Position numbers and translations under genes: made by a program
In this document: in pieces, positions 41,656 to 50,741 of the stretch
Layout: each line of letters starts with the position of its first letter
Numbering within the stretch: position 1 is the stretch's first letter
The notes under the pieces: model-generated
Seen by the model: only the letters and a program-made list of their open reading frames with translations
What the model was told of the DNA's origin: nothing
Databases searched by the model: none
Assembly (NCBI RefSeq): GCF_016862815.1
Contig: NZ_BONR01000003.1
Location: forward strand, 124,001 to 188,000
Length of the DNA stretch: 64,000 nt
DNA from: Demequina activiva
GTDB taxonomy: Bacteria > Actinomycetota > Actinomycetes > Actinomycetales > Demequinaceae
Direction of reading: 5' to 3'

Positions 41656-42654
41656 TCAGGCGGCGCGGGCCACCAGCGCGTCGGCGAACGTCATCAGCGC
41701 GTCGCGCACCTCGCCCTCGGGCAGGCCCGCCACCGCGTCCTTGGCTCTGCGCGCCCATGCCTGCGCGAGCGCCGCGGTCTCGTCCACCACGGCGTGACGG
41801 GACAGCCGCGCCACCACGTCCGCGAGCACCTCGTCGGCGCTGAGGTCGCCGTCGATGTCCGCGAGCAGGCGCCGGTCGTCGTCCGTCGCGTCCGGACCTG
41901 CCACGCGCTGCCGCAGCAGCAGCACGGGCATGGTGGGGACGGCCTCGCGCAGATCCGTTCCCGGCGTCTTGCCGGTGGTCTCCGCATCCGAGCGCACATC
42001 GATGACATCGTCAGCGAGCTGGAAGGCCACGCCGGCGTACTCGCCGTACTCGGTCACCTGCTGGACCACCGACGGCATGCAGCCGGCGAACATCGCGCCG
42101 AAGCGCGCCGAGGTGGCGATGAGCGAGCCCGTCTTGTCGGCGAGCACCTGGAGGTAGTGCGCCACCGCATCGGCGTCCTCGTCAGGGCCCACCGTCTCGT
42201 GCAGCTGGCCCAGGCACAAGCGCTCGAAGGTCTGCGCCTGGATGCGCACCGCCTCCGGGCCCAGCCCGGCCACCACCCGCGACGCGCGGGCGAACAGCAG
42301 GTCGCCCGTGAGGATCGCCACCGAGTTGCCCCAGACCTCGTGCGCGGCGGGAGCGCCGCGACGGGTGGGCGCAGAGTCCATGACGTCGTCGTGGTACAGC
42401 GTGGCCAGGTGCGTCAGCTCGACCACCACGCCGGCCTCGACCACCTCGGGCCTGGCGCCGTCGCCCAGCTGTGCGGTGAGCAGCGTGAGCATGGGACGCA
42501 GACGCTTGCCGCCGGCGTCGACCAGGTGACGCGAGGTCGCGTGTGCCAAACGGTCCGACTGCGCGACCGCGTCGCGCAGTCGCTCCTCCACCAGCGCGAG
42601 GCGCGGGGTGAGCGCCTCCTCGAGGGCGGCGGAGCCGAGTGGCAGGGAGGTCAC
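41656..42654 (-). CDS. Long-chain polyprenyl diphosphate synthase
   Basis: 332 residues of the E-isoprenyl diphosphate synthase family. It elongates an allylic diphosphate with isopentenyl units to build the side chain of menaquinone. Both Mg-binding motifs are intact: D89-D-x-x-D93 (LYHDDVMDSAPTRRG) and D215-D-x-x-D219 (FQLADDVIDVRSD). The N-terminal KRLRPMLTLLTAQ is also typical. GTG 42654 starts 3 nt after the nuoN stop, so it is the last gene of the complex I transcript. GCCGCC TCA GGCGGC (41650-41664) spans its stop codon and may end transcription. Grouping with complex I and a MenJ-like gene supports a menaquinone role over one in cell-wall lipid carriers. Confidence 0.9.
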   Translation of the reverse strand: MTSLPLGSAALEEALTPRLALVEERLRDAVAQSDRLAHATSRHLVDAGGKRLRPMLTLLTAQLGDGARPEVVEAGVVVELTHLATLYHDDVMDSAPTRRGAPAAHEVWGNSVAILTGDLLFARASRVVAGLGPEAVRIQAQTFERLCLGQLHETVGPDEDADAVAHYLQVLADKTGSLIATSARFGAMFAGCMPSVVQQVTEYGEYAGVAFQLADDVIDVRSDAETTGKTPGTDLREAVPTMPVLLLRQRVAGPDATDDDRRLLADIDGDLSADEVLADVVARLSRHAVVDETAALAQAWARRAKDAVAGLPEGEVRDALMTFADALVARAA

Positions 42655-42657
42655 TGG

Positions 42658-44238
42658 TCAGCCGTTCGACAGCACCAGGAACTGCGCGGCGCTCTCGAAC
42701 ACGCTCAGCACCCCCGCGGGCAGCACGCCCAGGACGATGACGCCGGCGGCTGTCACCACGACCACGAGCGTGGCCAGGGGGCTGTCCTCGACCTCGACGG
42801 CGTCCTCGATCCCCTCGGGCACGTCGGTGAGGAACATCAGGACCACGAGGCGCACGTAGAAGAACGCCGCCACGGCAGAGGCGATCACCGCGACCAGCAC
42901 CAGCGGCCAGCCGCCACCGGCGATCGCCGCGGAGAACACCTCGAACTTCCCGATGAAGCCCGCGGTCAGCGGGATGCCGGCGAAGGACAGGAGGAACAGG
43001 GCCATCGCGCCCGCCAGCAGCGGCGAGCGCTTGCCCAGCCCTGCCCACTGGCCCAGCCGCACCGCCTCCGCGCCCACGGAGCCGTCCTCGGTGCGCTCGC
43101 GCACCTGGGAGACCACCGCGAACGCGCCGATCGTGGCGAGGCCGTACGCCAGCAGGTAGAACGGCAGCGCTGCCACGGCCTCGTTCGTGAGGCCAGCGAA
43201 GGCGACGAGGATGAAGCCCGCGTGCGCCACGGACGAGTACGCCAGCATGCGCTTGACGTTGGTCTGCACGAGCGCCAGGACGGTTCCCAGGACCATCGAG
43301 AGACACGCGACCGCCCAGATCATCCAGCTGATCTCCCACTCGAGCGGGTACAGCGACGTGTACAGGATGCGCACGAGCGCAGCGGTGGCCGCAGCCTTGG
43401 TCGCCGCACCCATGAACGCGGTGACGGGCGTGGGCGCGCCCTGGTAGGCGTCCGGGGTCCAGGAGTGGAACGGCACCGCGCCCAGCTTGAACAGCAGGCC
43501 CACGAGCACCAGCACGACGCCCGTGAGCAGCAGCGGGTCACGGTCGCTGATGACGTCGATCGCGCGTCCCACGGGGGCGAACGAGGTCTGGGTGGTGGCG
43601 CCGTAGATGAGCGCCACGCCGAAGATGTAGATCGCTGACGAGAACGCGCCCAGCAGGAAGTACTTGAGCGCGGCCTCGTGCGACATCAGGCGACGTCGGC
43701 GCGCGAGCGCCACCAGGATGTACAGCGCCAGGGAGAACACCTCGAGTGCGACGAACAGGAACACGAAGTCCGTGACGCAGGTGAAGAGCATCATGCCGCC
43801 CACGGCGAAGAGCAGCAGCGGGAAGACCTCGGTCACCTCGAGCCCGCGGCGGCGCGCGAGGGTCTCCTCGAGCGAACCGGGGCTCGCGGATCCCAACGCG
43901 GTGAACGCAGGCTCGCCCGCGCGGGTGCGCGCGGCGAACAGGATGATCCCCAGGATGCCGAACACGAGGATGACGGTCTGCCATGCGAGGGCCTGGCGGT
44001 CCACGGTGAGCATGAACTGCATGACCGTGGTGCCACCGCCCTCGAGGGCGGCCCACTGCGCGATCGTGGTGCCCAGCGCGGCGATCAGCACCACCAGCCC
44101 GAACCCGAGCTGGATGGTGCGGCGCGTCGCCGGGCGCCGCACGAAAGCCTCGATGAGCACGCCGATGGCGGCGGCCCCCAGGACGATGATGATGGGCGCC
44201 AGCGGAGCCCAGGCGATCTCAGGAGTCACGAAGTTCAC
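42658..44238 (-). CDS. nuoN: NADH-quinone oxidoreductase subunit N
   Basis: A 526-residue antiporter-like subunit of the complex I membrane arm, about 14 helices. Family blocks include VALEVFSLALYILVAL with the key Glu, AALKYFLLGAFSSAIYIFGVALIYG with the conserved Lys, KLGAVPFHSWTPDAYQGAPTPVTAFM and LAYSSVAHAGFILV. GTG 44238 overlaps the nuoM stop by 4 nt. Confidence 0.96.
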   Translation of the reverse strand: MNFVTPEIAWAPLAPIIIVLGAAAIGVLIEAFVRRPATRRTIQLGFGLVVLIAALGTTIAQWAALEGGGTTVMQFMLTVDRQALAWQTVILVFGILGIILFAARTRAGEPAFTALGSASPGSLEETLARRRGLEVTEVFPLLLFAVGGMMLFTCVTDFVFLFVALEVFSLALYILVALARRRRLMSHEAALKYFLLGAFSSAIYIFGVALIYGATTQTSFAPVGRAIDVISDRDPLLLTGVVLVLVGLLFKLGAVPFHSWTPDAYQGAPTPVTAFMGAATKAAATAALVRILYTSLYPLEWEISWMIWAVACLSMVLGTVLALVQTNVKRMLAYSSVAHAGFILVAFAGLTNEAVAALPFYLLAYGLATIGAFAVVSQVRERTEDGSVGAEAVRLGQWAGLGKRSPLLAGAMALFLLSFAGIPLTAGFIGKFEVFSAAIAGGGWPLVLVAVIASAVAAFFYVRLVVLMFLTDVPEGIEDAVEVEDSPLATLVVVVTAAGVIVLGVLPAGVLSVFESAAQFLVLSNG

Positions 44239-45728
44239 GCGCCGGCCTCCTCGATGGCGACCTGCGACACCGCGTCAGCGGACGGGGCGCTCAGGTAGTC
44301 GATGGCGATGCCCGGCAGGAAGCCGAGCAGCAGCATGAGGGCGATCAGCGGGCCCACGACGAGCCGCTCGCGCACGGTGAGCTCGCGCGTGGCGGCGAGC
44401 TCCTCGCGCGGCGGGCCGGTGAACACCCTCTTGTAGGTGAGCAGGATGTACAGGGCGGCCAGCACCACCGAGATCGCGGAGATGATGACGGCGACCGCGG
44501 CGACCGGGTAGGCGCCCACGAAGACCATGATCTCCGAGATGAACGGCGACAGGCCAGGCAACGACAGCGACGACAGGCCCACCACCAGGAAGTAGCCGGC
44601 GAACACCGGCACCACCTTCTGGAGCCCGCCGTAGGCGTCGACGTCGGCGGTGCCCGTGCGGGCCACGAGGAAGCCGACCAGCAGGAACAGAGCGCCTGTC
44701 GACAGGCCATGGTTGAACATGTACAGCGCGGCGCCCTCGATGGACGTCTGCTGGAACGCGAAGATTCCCAGGATCATCACGCCGAAGTGGCTCACCGACG
44801 TGAACGACACCAGGCGCAGCATGTCCTTCTGGCCGATCGCCAGCAGCGCGCCGTAGATCACGGAGATCACGGCGAACACGATCACTCCCGGAGCTGCCCA
44901 CTGCGACGCCTCGGGGAACAGCACCAGGCACAGCGTCAGCATGCCGAAGGTGCCGATCTTGTCGAGCACGGCCACCAGCAGAGCGGTGGTGCCCGGCCGC
45001 GCAGACTCGGCCACGTCCGGCAGCCACGTGTGCACCGGCACCATGGGCGCCTTGATCGCGAACGCGAGGAAGAAGGACAGGAACAGCAGCCTCTCCGTCG
45101 TGGTGGACAGCTCGAGCCCGGTGAGCCTGTCCGTGAGGAAGCCGTCCTCGCCGCCGGGGCCCTGGAAGTACAGGGCCACGACGCCGACGAGCATGACCAG
45201 CCCGCCTGCGAGGGAGAACAGCAGGAACTTCACTGCGGCGTAGCGCCTCTGCAGACCGCCGAAGCGGCCGATGAGGAAGTACAGCGGGATCAGCATCGCC
45301 TCGAACAGGACGTAGAACAGGAACACGTCGCGCGCGGCGAAGATGCCGACCATGAAGGACAGGCTCACCAGGATCAGCGCGAGGTAGTCGCGGCGCGCCT
45401 TGAGATCCGTGTCCTCGCGCCACGCAGCCAGGATGGCGAGCGGCGTGAGGATCACGGCGAGCGCGATCAGCAGCAGGCCGAAGCCGTTGACGCCGAGGGC
45501 CCAGCTGGTGCCGATCTGCGGAATCCAGGCGTAGGTCTCAGAGAACTGGAAGGCGCCTGCATCGGCCTTGTCGAACTGCAGCGCCATGACGACGAACAGG
45601 ACGAGCTCGAGGCCGGTGACGCCGATCGCGATCTCCCGCGAGCGGGCACGCGCGGGAGCGGGCAGGGCCCACAGCAGCGCGGCGCCCGCGGCGGGGAGCG
45701 CGACGAGGATGGTCAGGAACGGGAACAC
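44235..45728 (-). CDS. nuoM: NADH-quinone oxidoreductase subunit M
   Basis: A 497-residue proton-pumping antiporter-like subunit, about 14 helices. It has FYVLFEAMLIPLYFLIGRFGG, with the helix-5 Glu, the conserved Lys in VKFLLFSLAGGLVML, and AFAIKAPMVPVHTWLPDVAESARPGTTALL and SVSHFGVMILGIFAF. GTG 45728 begins 3 nt after nuoL. It overlaps nuoN by 4 nt. Confidence 0.96.
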   Translation of the reverse strand: MFPFLTILVALPAAGAALLWALPAPARARSREIAIGVTGLELVLFVVMALQFDKADAGAFQFSETYAWIPQIGTSWALGVNGFGLLLIALAVILTPLAILAAWREDTDLKARRDYLALILVSLSFMVGIFAARDVFLFYVLFEAMLIPLYFLIGRFGGLQRRYAAVKFLLFSLAGGLVMLVGVVALYFQGPGGEDGFLTDRLTGLELSTTTERLLFLSFFLAFAIKAPMVPVHTWLPDVAESARPGTTALLVAVLDKIGTFGMLTLCLVLFPEASQWAAPGVIVFAVISVIYGALLAIGQKDMLRLVSFTSVSHFGVMILGIFAFQQTSIEGAALYMFNHGLSTGALFLLVGFLVARTGTADVDAYGGLQKVVPVFAGYFLVVGLSSLSLPGLSPFISEIMVFVGAYPVAAVAVIISAISVVLAALYILLTYKRVFTGPPREELAATRELTVRERLVVGPLIALMLLLGFLPGIAIDYLSAPSADAVSQVAIEEAGA

Positions 45729-45731
45729 GGC

Positions 45732-47612
45732 TTAGAGACCCCCCACCACGATGACGGCGACGACGATGACGAGACCCACGAGCATCGTCGCGGCATAGGA
45801 ACGCACCTGTCCGTTCTGGAGGCGACGGGACGCCTCGCCCAGGCCGGCCCAGCCTCGCGCCTGCTTGTTGACGGCACCGTCGACGACGGTGGCGTCCACG
45901 TAGACCAAGGTCCGTGTGAGGTGCTGGCCGGGGCGCTGCACCACGGCTCGATTGACCGAGTCCTGGAAGAAGTCGTTGCGCGCGGCGAGCGTGGCCAGGG
46001 ACGCCGAGGGCGCCGTCTCCGGCACCTCGGCGCGGCCGTACCTGAGCCATGCGAGCAGACCGCCGGCGGCGACCAGGATGAGGGTGAGGGCGATCAGCAC
46101 CGGCACGGGCAGCACGGGCTCGTGGTGCTCGGCGTGGCCGGTCACGGGCTCGAGCCAGTGAGTGAAGCGATCACCCATCGCGAGGAACAGGCCCAGGAAG
46201 GCGGAGCCCACGGCGAGGATCATCATGGGCACGGTCATGAGAGCGGGGCTCTCGTGCGGGTGCACCTCGTCGGTCCAGCGGGCCTTGCCGTGGAACGTCA
46301 TGAAGAACAGACGCGACATGTAGAAGGCCGTCAGGCCGGCGCCGATGAGCGCTGCGCCCCCGAACACCCAGGGCTGCCAGCCCTCGCCCACGAAGGCCGC
46401 CTCGATGATCTTGTCCTTGGAGAAGAAGCCGGAGAACGGCGGCACGCCGAGGATCGCGAGCCACCCGAGGCCGAACGTCACCCAGGTGACCACCATGGCG
46501 CCCTTGAGCGCGCCGAACCGGCGCATGTCGACCTGATCGTTCATCGCATGCATCACCGAGCCTGCGCCCAGGAACATGCCGGCCTTGAAGAAGCCGTGCG
46601 TGACCAGGTGGAAGATCGCGAAGGCGTAGCCGATGGGACCCAGTCCCGCGGCGAGCATCATGTAGCCGATCTGCGACATGGTCGAGGCGGCGAGCGCCTT
46701 CTTGATGTCGTCCTTGGCCATGCCGATGAGCGCACCCAGGATGAGCGTGAACGCGCCGACGGCGGCGACCACCACCTGGGCGTTGGGCGCACCGTTGAAG
46801 ATGGGGGCCGAGCGGACGATCAGGTACACACCAGCGGTCACCATGGTCGCGGCGTGGATGAGCGCGGACACGGGTGTGGGGCCCGCCATCGCGTCTCCCA
46901 GCCAGGACTGCAGCGGGAACTGCGCGGACTTGCCGCATGCGGCGAGCAGCAGCATGAGGCCGATGGCCGTCAGCTGCGCCGTGGTCGCCTCCGGTGCCTG
47001 CGACAGCACGGAGTCGAAGTCGAGCGCACCGAAGTAGCTGAACATGAGGCCCATCGCGAAGATGAGCCCCAGGTCGCCGATGCGGTTGACGAAGAACGCC
47101 TTGTTGGCGGCGGTCGCGTACTCGCGCTTGAAGTTCCAGAAGCCGATGAGCAGGTACGAGGCGAGGCCCACGCCCTCCCAGCCGACGAACAGCAGCAGGT
47201 AGGAGTCGGCGAGCACCAGCAGCAGCATCGCGGCCACGAACAGGTTCAGGTACGCGAAGAAGCGGCGGCGGTCCGCATCGTGCTCCATGTATGCCACGGA
47301 GTAGACGTGGATGAGCGTGCCCACGAACGTGATGAGCAGCACGAACGTCATCGACAGCGGGTCCACCAGCAGGCCGGCGTCGAGGTTCAGCTCCCCGCCG
47401 GGGATCCACGAGAACAGGTGCACGCTGGTGGCGCGCTCCTCGGACTCGAGGCCCAGCATCTGCAGGAAGGCGACGAAGCCCACGACGAACGCCGTGCCCG
47501 AGGCGGCGACGCCCAGCCAGTGGCCCCAGGCGTCGGCCCTGCGGCCGGCCAGCAGCAGCACTGCCGCGCTCGCCAATGGCACAGCGATGAGCAGCCAGGT
47601 CAGAGTCAGCAT
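45732..47612 (-). CDS. nuoL: NADH-quinone oxidoreductase subunit L
   Basis: A 626-residue distal antiporter-like subunit with the long lateral C-terminal helix. Motifs are [19 protein letters not shown] with its Glu, [53 protein letters not shown] and [18 protein letters not shown]. The C-terminal 100 residues carry the amphipathic helix region and a final membrane span. It starts 4 nt after nuoK. Confidence 0.96.
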   Translation of the reverse strand: MLTLTWLLIAVPLASAAVLLLAGRRADAWGHWLGVAASGTAFVVGFVAFLQMLGLESEERATSVHLFSWIPGGELNLDAGLLVDPLSMTFVLLITFVGTLIHVYSVAYMEHDADRRRFFAYLNLFVAAMLLLVLADSYLLLFVGWEGVGLASYLLIGFWNFKREYATAANKAFFVNRIGDLGLIFAMGLMFSYFGALDFDSVLSQAPEATTAQLTAIGLMLLLAACGKSAQFPLQSWLGDAMAGPTPVSALIHAATMVTAGVYLIVRSAPIFNGAPNAQVVVAAVGAFTLILGALIGMAKDDIKKALAASTMSQIGYMMLAAGLGPIGYAFAIFHLVTHGFFKAGMFLGAGSVMHAMNDQVDMRRFGALKGAMVVTWVTFGLGWLAILGVPPFSGFFSKDKIIEAAFVGEGWQPWVFGGAALIGAGLTAFYMSRLFFMTFHGKARWTDEVHPHESPALMTVPMMILAVGSAFLGLFLAMGDRFTHWLEPVTGHAEHHEPVLPVPVLIALTLILVAAGGLLAWLRYGRAEVPETAPSASLATLAARNDFFQDSVNRAVVQRPGQHLTRTLVYVDATVVDGAVNKQARGWAGLGEASRRLQNGQVRSYAATMLVGLVIVVAVIVVGGL

Positions 47613-47616
47613 TCCG

Positions 47617-47916
47617 TTACCCCTTCAGCTCGGCGGGCTCGTCGAGCGAGATGGTCTGGCGGGCGCGGAACAGCGCGATGATGATCGCGAGGCCCACCAC
47701 CACCTCAGCGGCGGCGACGACCATGACGAAGAACGCCATGACCTGACCGTCGAGCTGACCGTGGATGCGCGAGAACGCGACGAGCGCGAGGTTCGCGGCG
47801 TTGAGCATGAGCTCGACGCCCATGAAAGCGACGATCGCGTTGCGGCGCAGCAGCACCGCCGCAGAGCCGATCGAGAACAGGATCGCGGCGAGGATCACGA
47901 AGTTGATGGGGTTCAC
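47617..47916 (-). CDS. nuoK: NADH-quinone oxidoreductase subunit K
   Basis: 99 residues and three helices, the standard size. The two conserved membrane glutamates are seen in [18 protein letters not shown] and [21 protein letters not shown] 47916 (MNPINFVIL) is inside a larger open frame whose upstream part belongs to the shadow of nuoJ; the start overlaps the nuoJ stop by 4 nt. Confidence 0.96.
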   Translation of the reverse strand: MNPINFVILAAILFSIGSAAVLLRRNAIVAFMGVELMLNAANLALVAFSRIHGQLDGQVMAFFVMVVAAAEVVVGLAIIIALFRARQTISLDEPAELKG

Positions 47917-48716
47917 TTCTGGTCCTCCTCGCCGATGCGGGGGGTGCGCTCGTCGCTGTCCGCCGAGGGCGCGCCGTTGGGGAGCTGAGAGTCCTCGGGG
48001 TTCGAGGTGTTCTCCAGTCGCGTGCGGAACTCGTCGCCGTCGGACATCTGGTGACGCGCCTCGAGCACGCGGGACACCGAGTGCTCGATGGGCTTGCCCT
48101 CCGGGTCGCGGGCCGGGACGTCGAGGGCGTTGTGGCGTGCGAACACGCCAGGCATGGGCTTGTTGACCGGGTCGGCGCCCGCGAGCACGCGCGCCGCCTG
48201 CACCTCGGACTGGGTGCGGCGCGGGGTCAGGCGCGGGGTGTGCGTCATGATGAGCGCGCCCACCGCGGCGGTGATGAGCAGCGCGCCCAGCACCTCCATC
48301 ACCAGGACGTAGCGGCCGAACAGCACCAGGGCGATCTCCTCGGGGTTGCCCACGCGGGCCGCCTGCGGAGCGATCGACACGCGGCCCAGGACGGAGATGA
48401 GCAGGAACGCGATGCCGCCTGCCGTGAAGAAGGCGATCCAGCGCTGGCCCTTGATGGTCTCCCTGGTGTCCTCGCGCTGGTCCACTCCGACGAGCATGAG
48501 GACGAACAGGAACAGCATCATGACGGCGCCGGTGTAGACGACGATCTGGACCACTCCCAGGAACGGAGCGTCGAGGCCCACGTACGCGGCGGCGAGCCCC
48601 ACCATGACGCACACGATGGACATCGCGATGTGCACGGCCTTGCGGGCGAACAGCAGCGACAGCGCCGGCACCACGGTGAGGATCGCGACGACCCAGAACA
48701 GGACGGGGCTAACCAC
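47913..48716 (-). CDS. nuoJ: NADH-quinone oxidoreductase subunit J
   Basis: 267 residues. Five helices lie in the first 170 (including [33 protein letters not shown] with the conserved Tyr-Gly-containing helix 3). A hydrophilic C-terminal tail of about 95 residues follows, a common actinobacterial addition. GTG 48716 overlaps nuoI by 8 nt. Confidence 0.95.
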   Translation of the reverse strand: MVSPVLFWVVAILTVVPALSLLFARKAVHIAMSIVCVMVGLAAAYVGLDAPFLGVVQIVVYTGAVMMLFLFVLMLVGVDQREDTRETIKGQRWIAFFTAGGIAFLLISVLGRVSIAPQAARVGNPEEIALVLFGRYVLVMEVLGALLITAAVGALIMTHTPRLTPRRTQSEVQAARVLAGADPVNKPMPGVFARHNALDVPARDPEGKPIEHSVSRVLEARHQMSDGDEFRTRLENTSNPEDSQLPNGAPSADSDERTPRIGEEDQK

Positions 48717-49395
48717 GACCGGCCTCCTGCTTCTGGTTCTCCGGCAGCGTCGGGTCCTCGGGACGGTGCTCGCGCACCCACTCCGTCTGCTCCTTCACGA
48801 CCTTCGTGACGTCGCCCTTGTAGTAGTCGTCGTCGACCGTGCCGGGAACCATGGGGTGCGGCGCCTGCAGCATGCCGTCCTCGAGCGGCGCCAGCAGGTC
48901 CTGCTTCTCGTAGATGAGTCCCTCGCGGGTGGGGCCGGCGAGCTCGTACTCGTTGGTCATGGTCAGCGCGCGGGTGGGGCACGCCTCGATGCACAGCCCG
49001 CAGAAGATGCATCTCAGGTAGTTGATCTGGTAGACGCGTCCGTAGCGCTCACCGGGCGAGTACTGCTTGTCCTCGGTGTTGGAGTCCGCCTCGACGTAGA
49101 TTGCGTCCGCAGGGCACGCCCACGCGCACAGCTCGCAGCCGATGCACTTCTCCAGCCCGTCCGCGTAGCGGTTGAGCTGGTGACGGCCGTGGTAGCGCGG
49201 CATGGCCGGCGTCTTCTTGTCCGGGTACTGCTCCGTCACGGTGGGACGGAAGAAGTTGCGCAGCGTCACGCCGAAGCCCGCGACCGGCGCGAAGGCGCGG
49301 CCCACGGGGCCGTACTGGGGGAAGTTCGACTCGAAGCGCTGCGCCTCGCCGTCGCGCTCGCGGTTGACCTTCCAGACGTCGTCGGACTCGCTCAT
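48709..49395 (-). CDS. nuoI: NADH-quinone oxidoreductase subunit I
   Basis: A 228-residue peripheral-arm ferredoxin subunit with two [4Fe-4S] sites: [17 protein letters not shown] and [17 protein letters not shown]. These are clusters N6a and N6b, which pass electrons towards NuoB. The N-terminus ([18 protein letters not shown]) lies on the membrane. ATG 49395 overlaps the nuoH stop by 4 nt. Confidence 0.97.
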   Translation of the reverse strand: MSESDDVWKVNRERDGEAQRFESNFPQYGPVGRAFAPVAGFGVTLRNFFRPTVTEQYPDKKTPAMPRYHGRHQLNRYADGLEKCIGCELCAWACPADAIYVEADSNTEDKQYSPGERYGRVYQINYLRCIFCGLCIEACPTRALTMTNEYELAGPTREGLIYEKQDLLAPLEDGMLQAPHPMVPGTVDDDYYKGDVTKVVKEQTEWVREHRPEDPTLPENQKQEAGRG

Positions 49396-50741
49396 GCGGA
49401 CGCGTCTCCTTCCGTGTCGGTGCCACCGGTGCGCGCCTCGACGGTGCGTCCGGAGCGGGGCGAGGGCGGCAGGCTCTGATGGGGCAGCGGGGGAACCGGG
49501 TAGCCGCCCGCGAAGGCGTCGAGCTCCTCCGGCTCCGGCGGCGCCTCCTCGATGGGCTCGCCCTTGAGGAAGCTGACGACCGCGATGGTGAGCAGCACGG
49601 CGACCACGCCCGCCACCGCATCGTAGACGTTGAGGTCACGGCCCCAGGCGGCGAAGGCCTCGCGGCCCACGGCGAAGAAGACCAGCCAGCCCAGGCCGAC
49701 GGGGATCAGCACCTTCCAGCCGAACTTCATGAACTGGTCGTAGCGGAAGCGCAGGAGCGACCCGCGGATCCACACGAACACGAACATCAGCAGCCAGATC
49801 TTGAGGATGAGCCACAGCGGCGGGAACATCCCGGAGTTCAGGAACTCGGCGCCGGCCCACGAGGTGGGCCACGGGGCTCGCCATCCGCCCATGAACAGCG
49901 TCGCGGCCACCGCGGACACGTTGATCATGTTCATGTACTCCGCGAGGAAGAACCACGCGAACTTCATGGACGAGTACTCGGTCATGAAGCCGGCGACCAG
50001 CTCGCCCTCCGCCTCGGGGAGGTCGAAGGGGAGGCGGTTGGTCTCGCCCACCATCGAGATGACGTAGAGGATGAACGCCGGGAACAGCGGCCAGATCCAC
50101 CAGCGGTCGGTCTGCGCCTCGACGATGCCGGAGGTCGACATGGTGCCCGAGAGCAGGAACACCGTGACGAGCGACAGGCCCATCGCGAGCTCGTAGGAGA
50201 TCACCTGCGCGGTCGAGCGGATCGAGCCCATGAGCGGGTAGGTCGAGCCCGATGCCCAGCCACCCAGGACGATGCCGTACACGCCCAGCGCGGCGCACGC
50301 CAGGATGAACAGCACCGCGACGGGGAAGTCGGTGAGCTGCAGCGGCGTGTGGATGTCCGTGCCCGGGATGTGCGTGACAGGTCCGAAGGGGATCACGGCG
50401 AAGATCAGGAACGCGCAGAACACGGAGATCGCAGGCGCGATGATGTACAGCACCTTGTCGGCGGCGCGGACGGTGATGTCCTCCTTGAACAGGAGCTTCA
50501 TCGCGTCCATCACGGACTGGAGCAGACCGAACGGGCCGTGGCGGTTGGGTCCGGGCCGCTCCTGCAGGCGACCGATCACGCGCCGCTCGAACCACACGGC
50601 GAACAGCACGGACGTCAGCAGGAAGACCAGGATGATGACCGCCTTGACGATCGACATCCACAGCGGGTCGTTCGCCAGGGCCTCCGCGTTGGTGAGGTCC
50701 TCGACAGCGGCGTCCGCGAGCAGCGCGCTCATCGACGTCAT
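49392..50741 (-). CDS. nuoH: NADH-quinone oxidoreductase subunit H
   Basis: 449 residues with eight or nine helices; it forms the entry to the quinone chamber. Motifs are [58 protein letters not shown] and [15 protein letters not shown]. The last 60 residues are a Pro/Glu-rich tail absent from E. coli. ATG 50741 shares one base with the nuoG stop, with GGGGGG just upstream. Confidence 0.96.
   Translation of the reverse strand: MTSMSALLADAAVEDLTNAEALANDPLWMSIVKAVIILVFLLTSVLFAVWFERRVIGRLQERPGPNRHGPFGLLQSVMDAMKLLFKEDITVRAADKVLYIIAPAISVFCAFLIFAVIPFGPVTHIPGTDIHTPLQLTDFPVAVLFILACAALGVYGIVLGGWASGSTYPLMGSIRSTAQVISYELAMGLSLVTVFLLSGTMSTSGIVEAQTDRWWIWPLFPAFILYVISMVGETNRLPFDLPEAEGELVAGFMTEYSSMKFAWFFLAEYMNMINVSAVAATLFMGGWRAPWPTSWAGAEFLNSGMFPPLWLILKIWLLMFVFVWIRGSLLRFRYDQFMKFGWKVLIPVGLGWLVFFAVGREAFAAWGRDLNVYDAVAGVVAVLLTIAVVSFLKGEPIEEAPPEPEELDAFAGGYPVPPLPHQSLPPSPRSGRTVEARTGGTDTEGDASA

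Noticed and set aside
44709-47681. A 990-codon open frame on the plus strand across nuoL and nuoM
   Set aside because: It is antisense to two certain genes, is dominated by Glu, Arg, His and Gln as high-GC shadow frames are, and has no recognisable domain or ribosome site.
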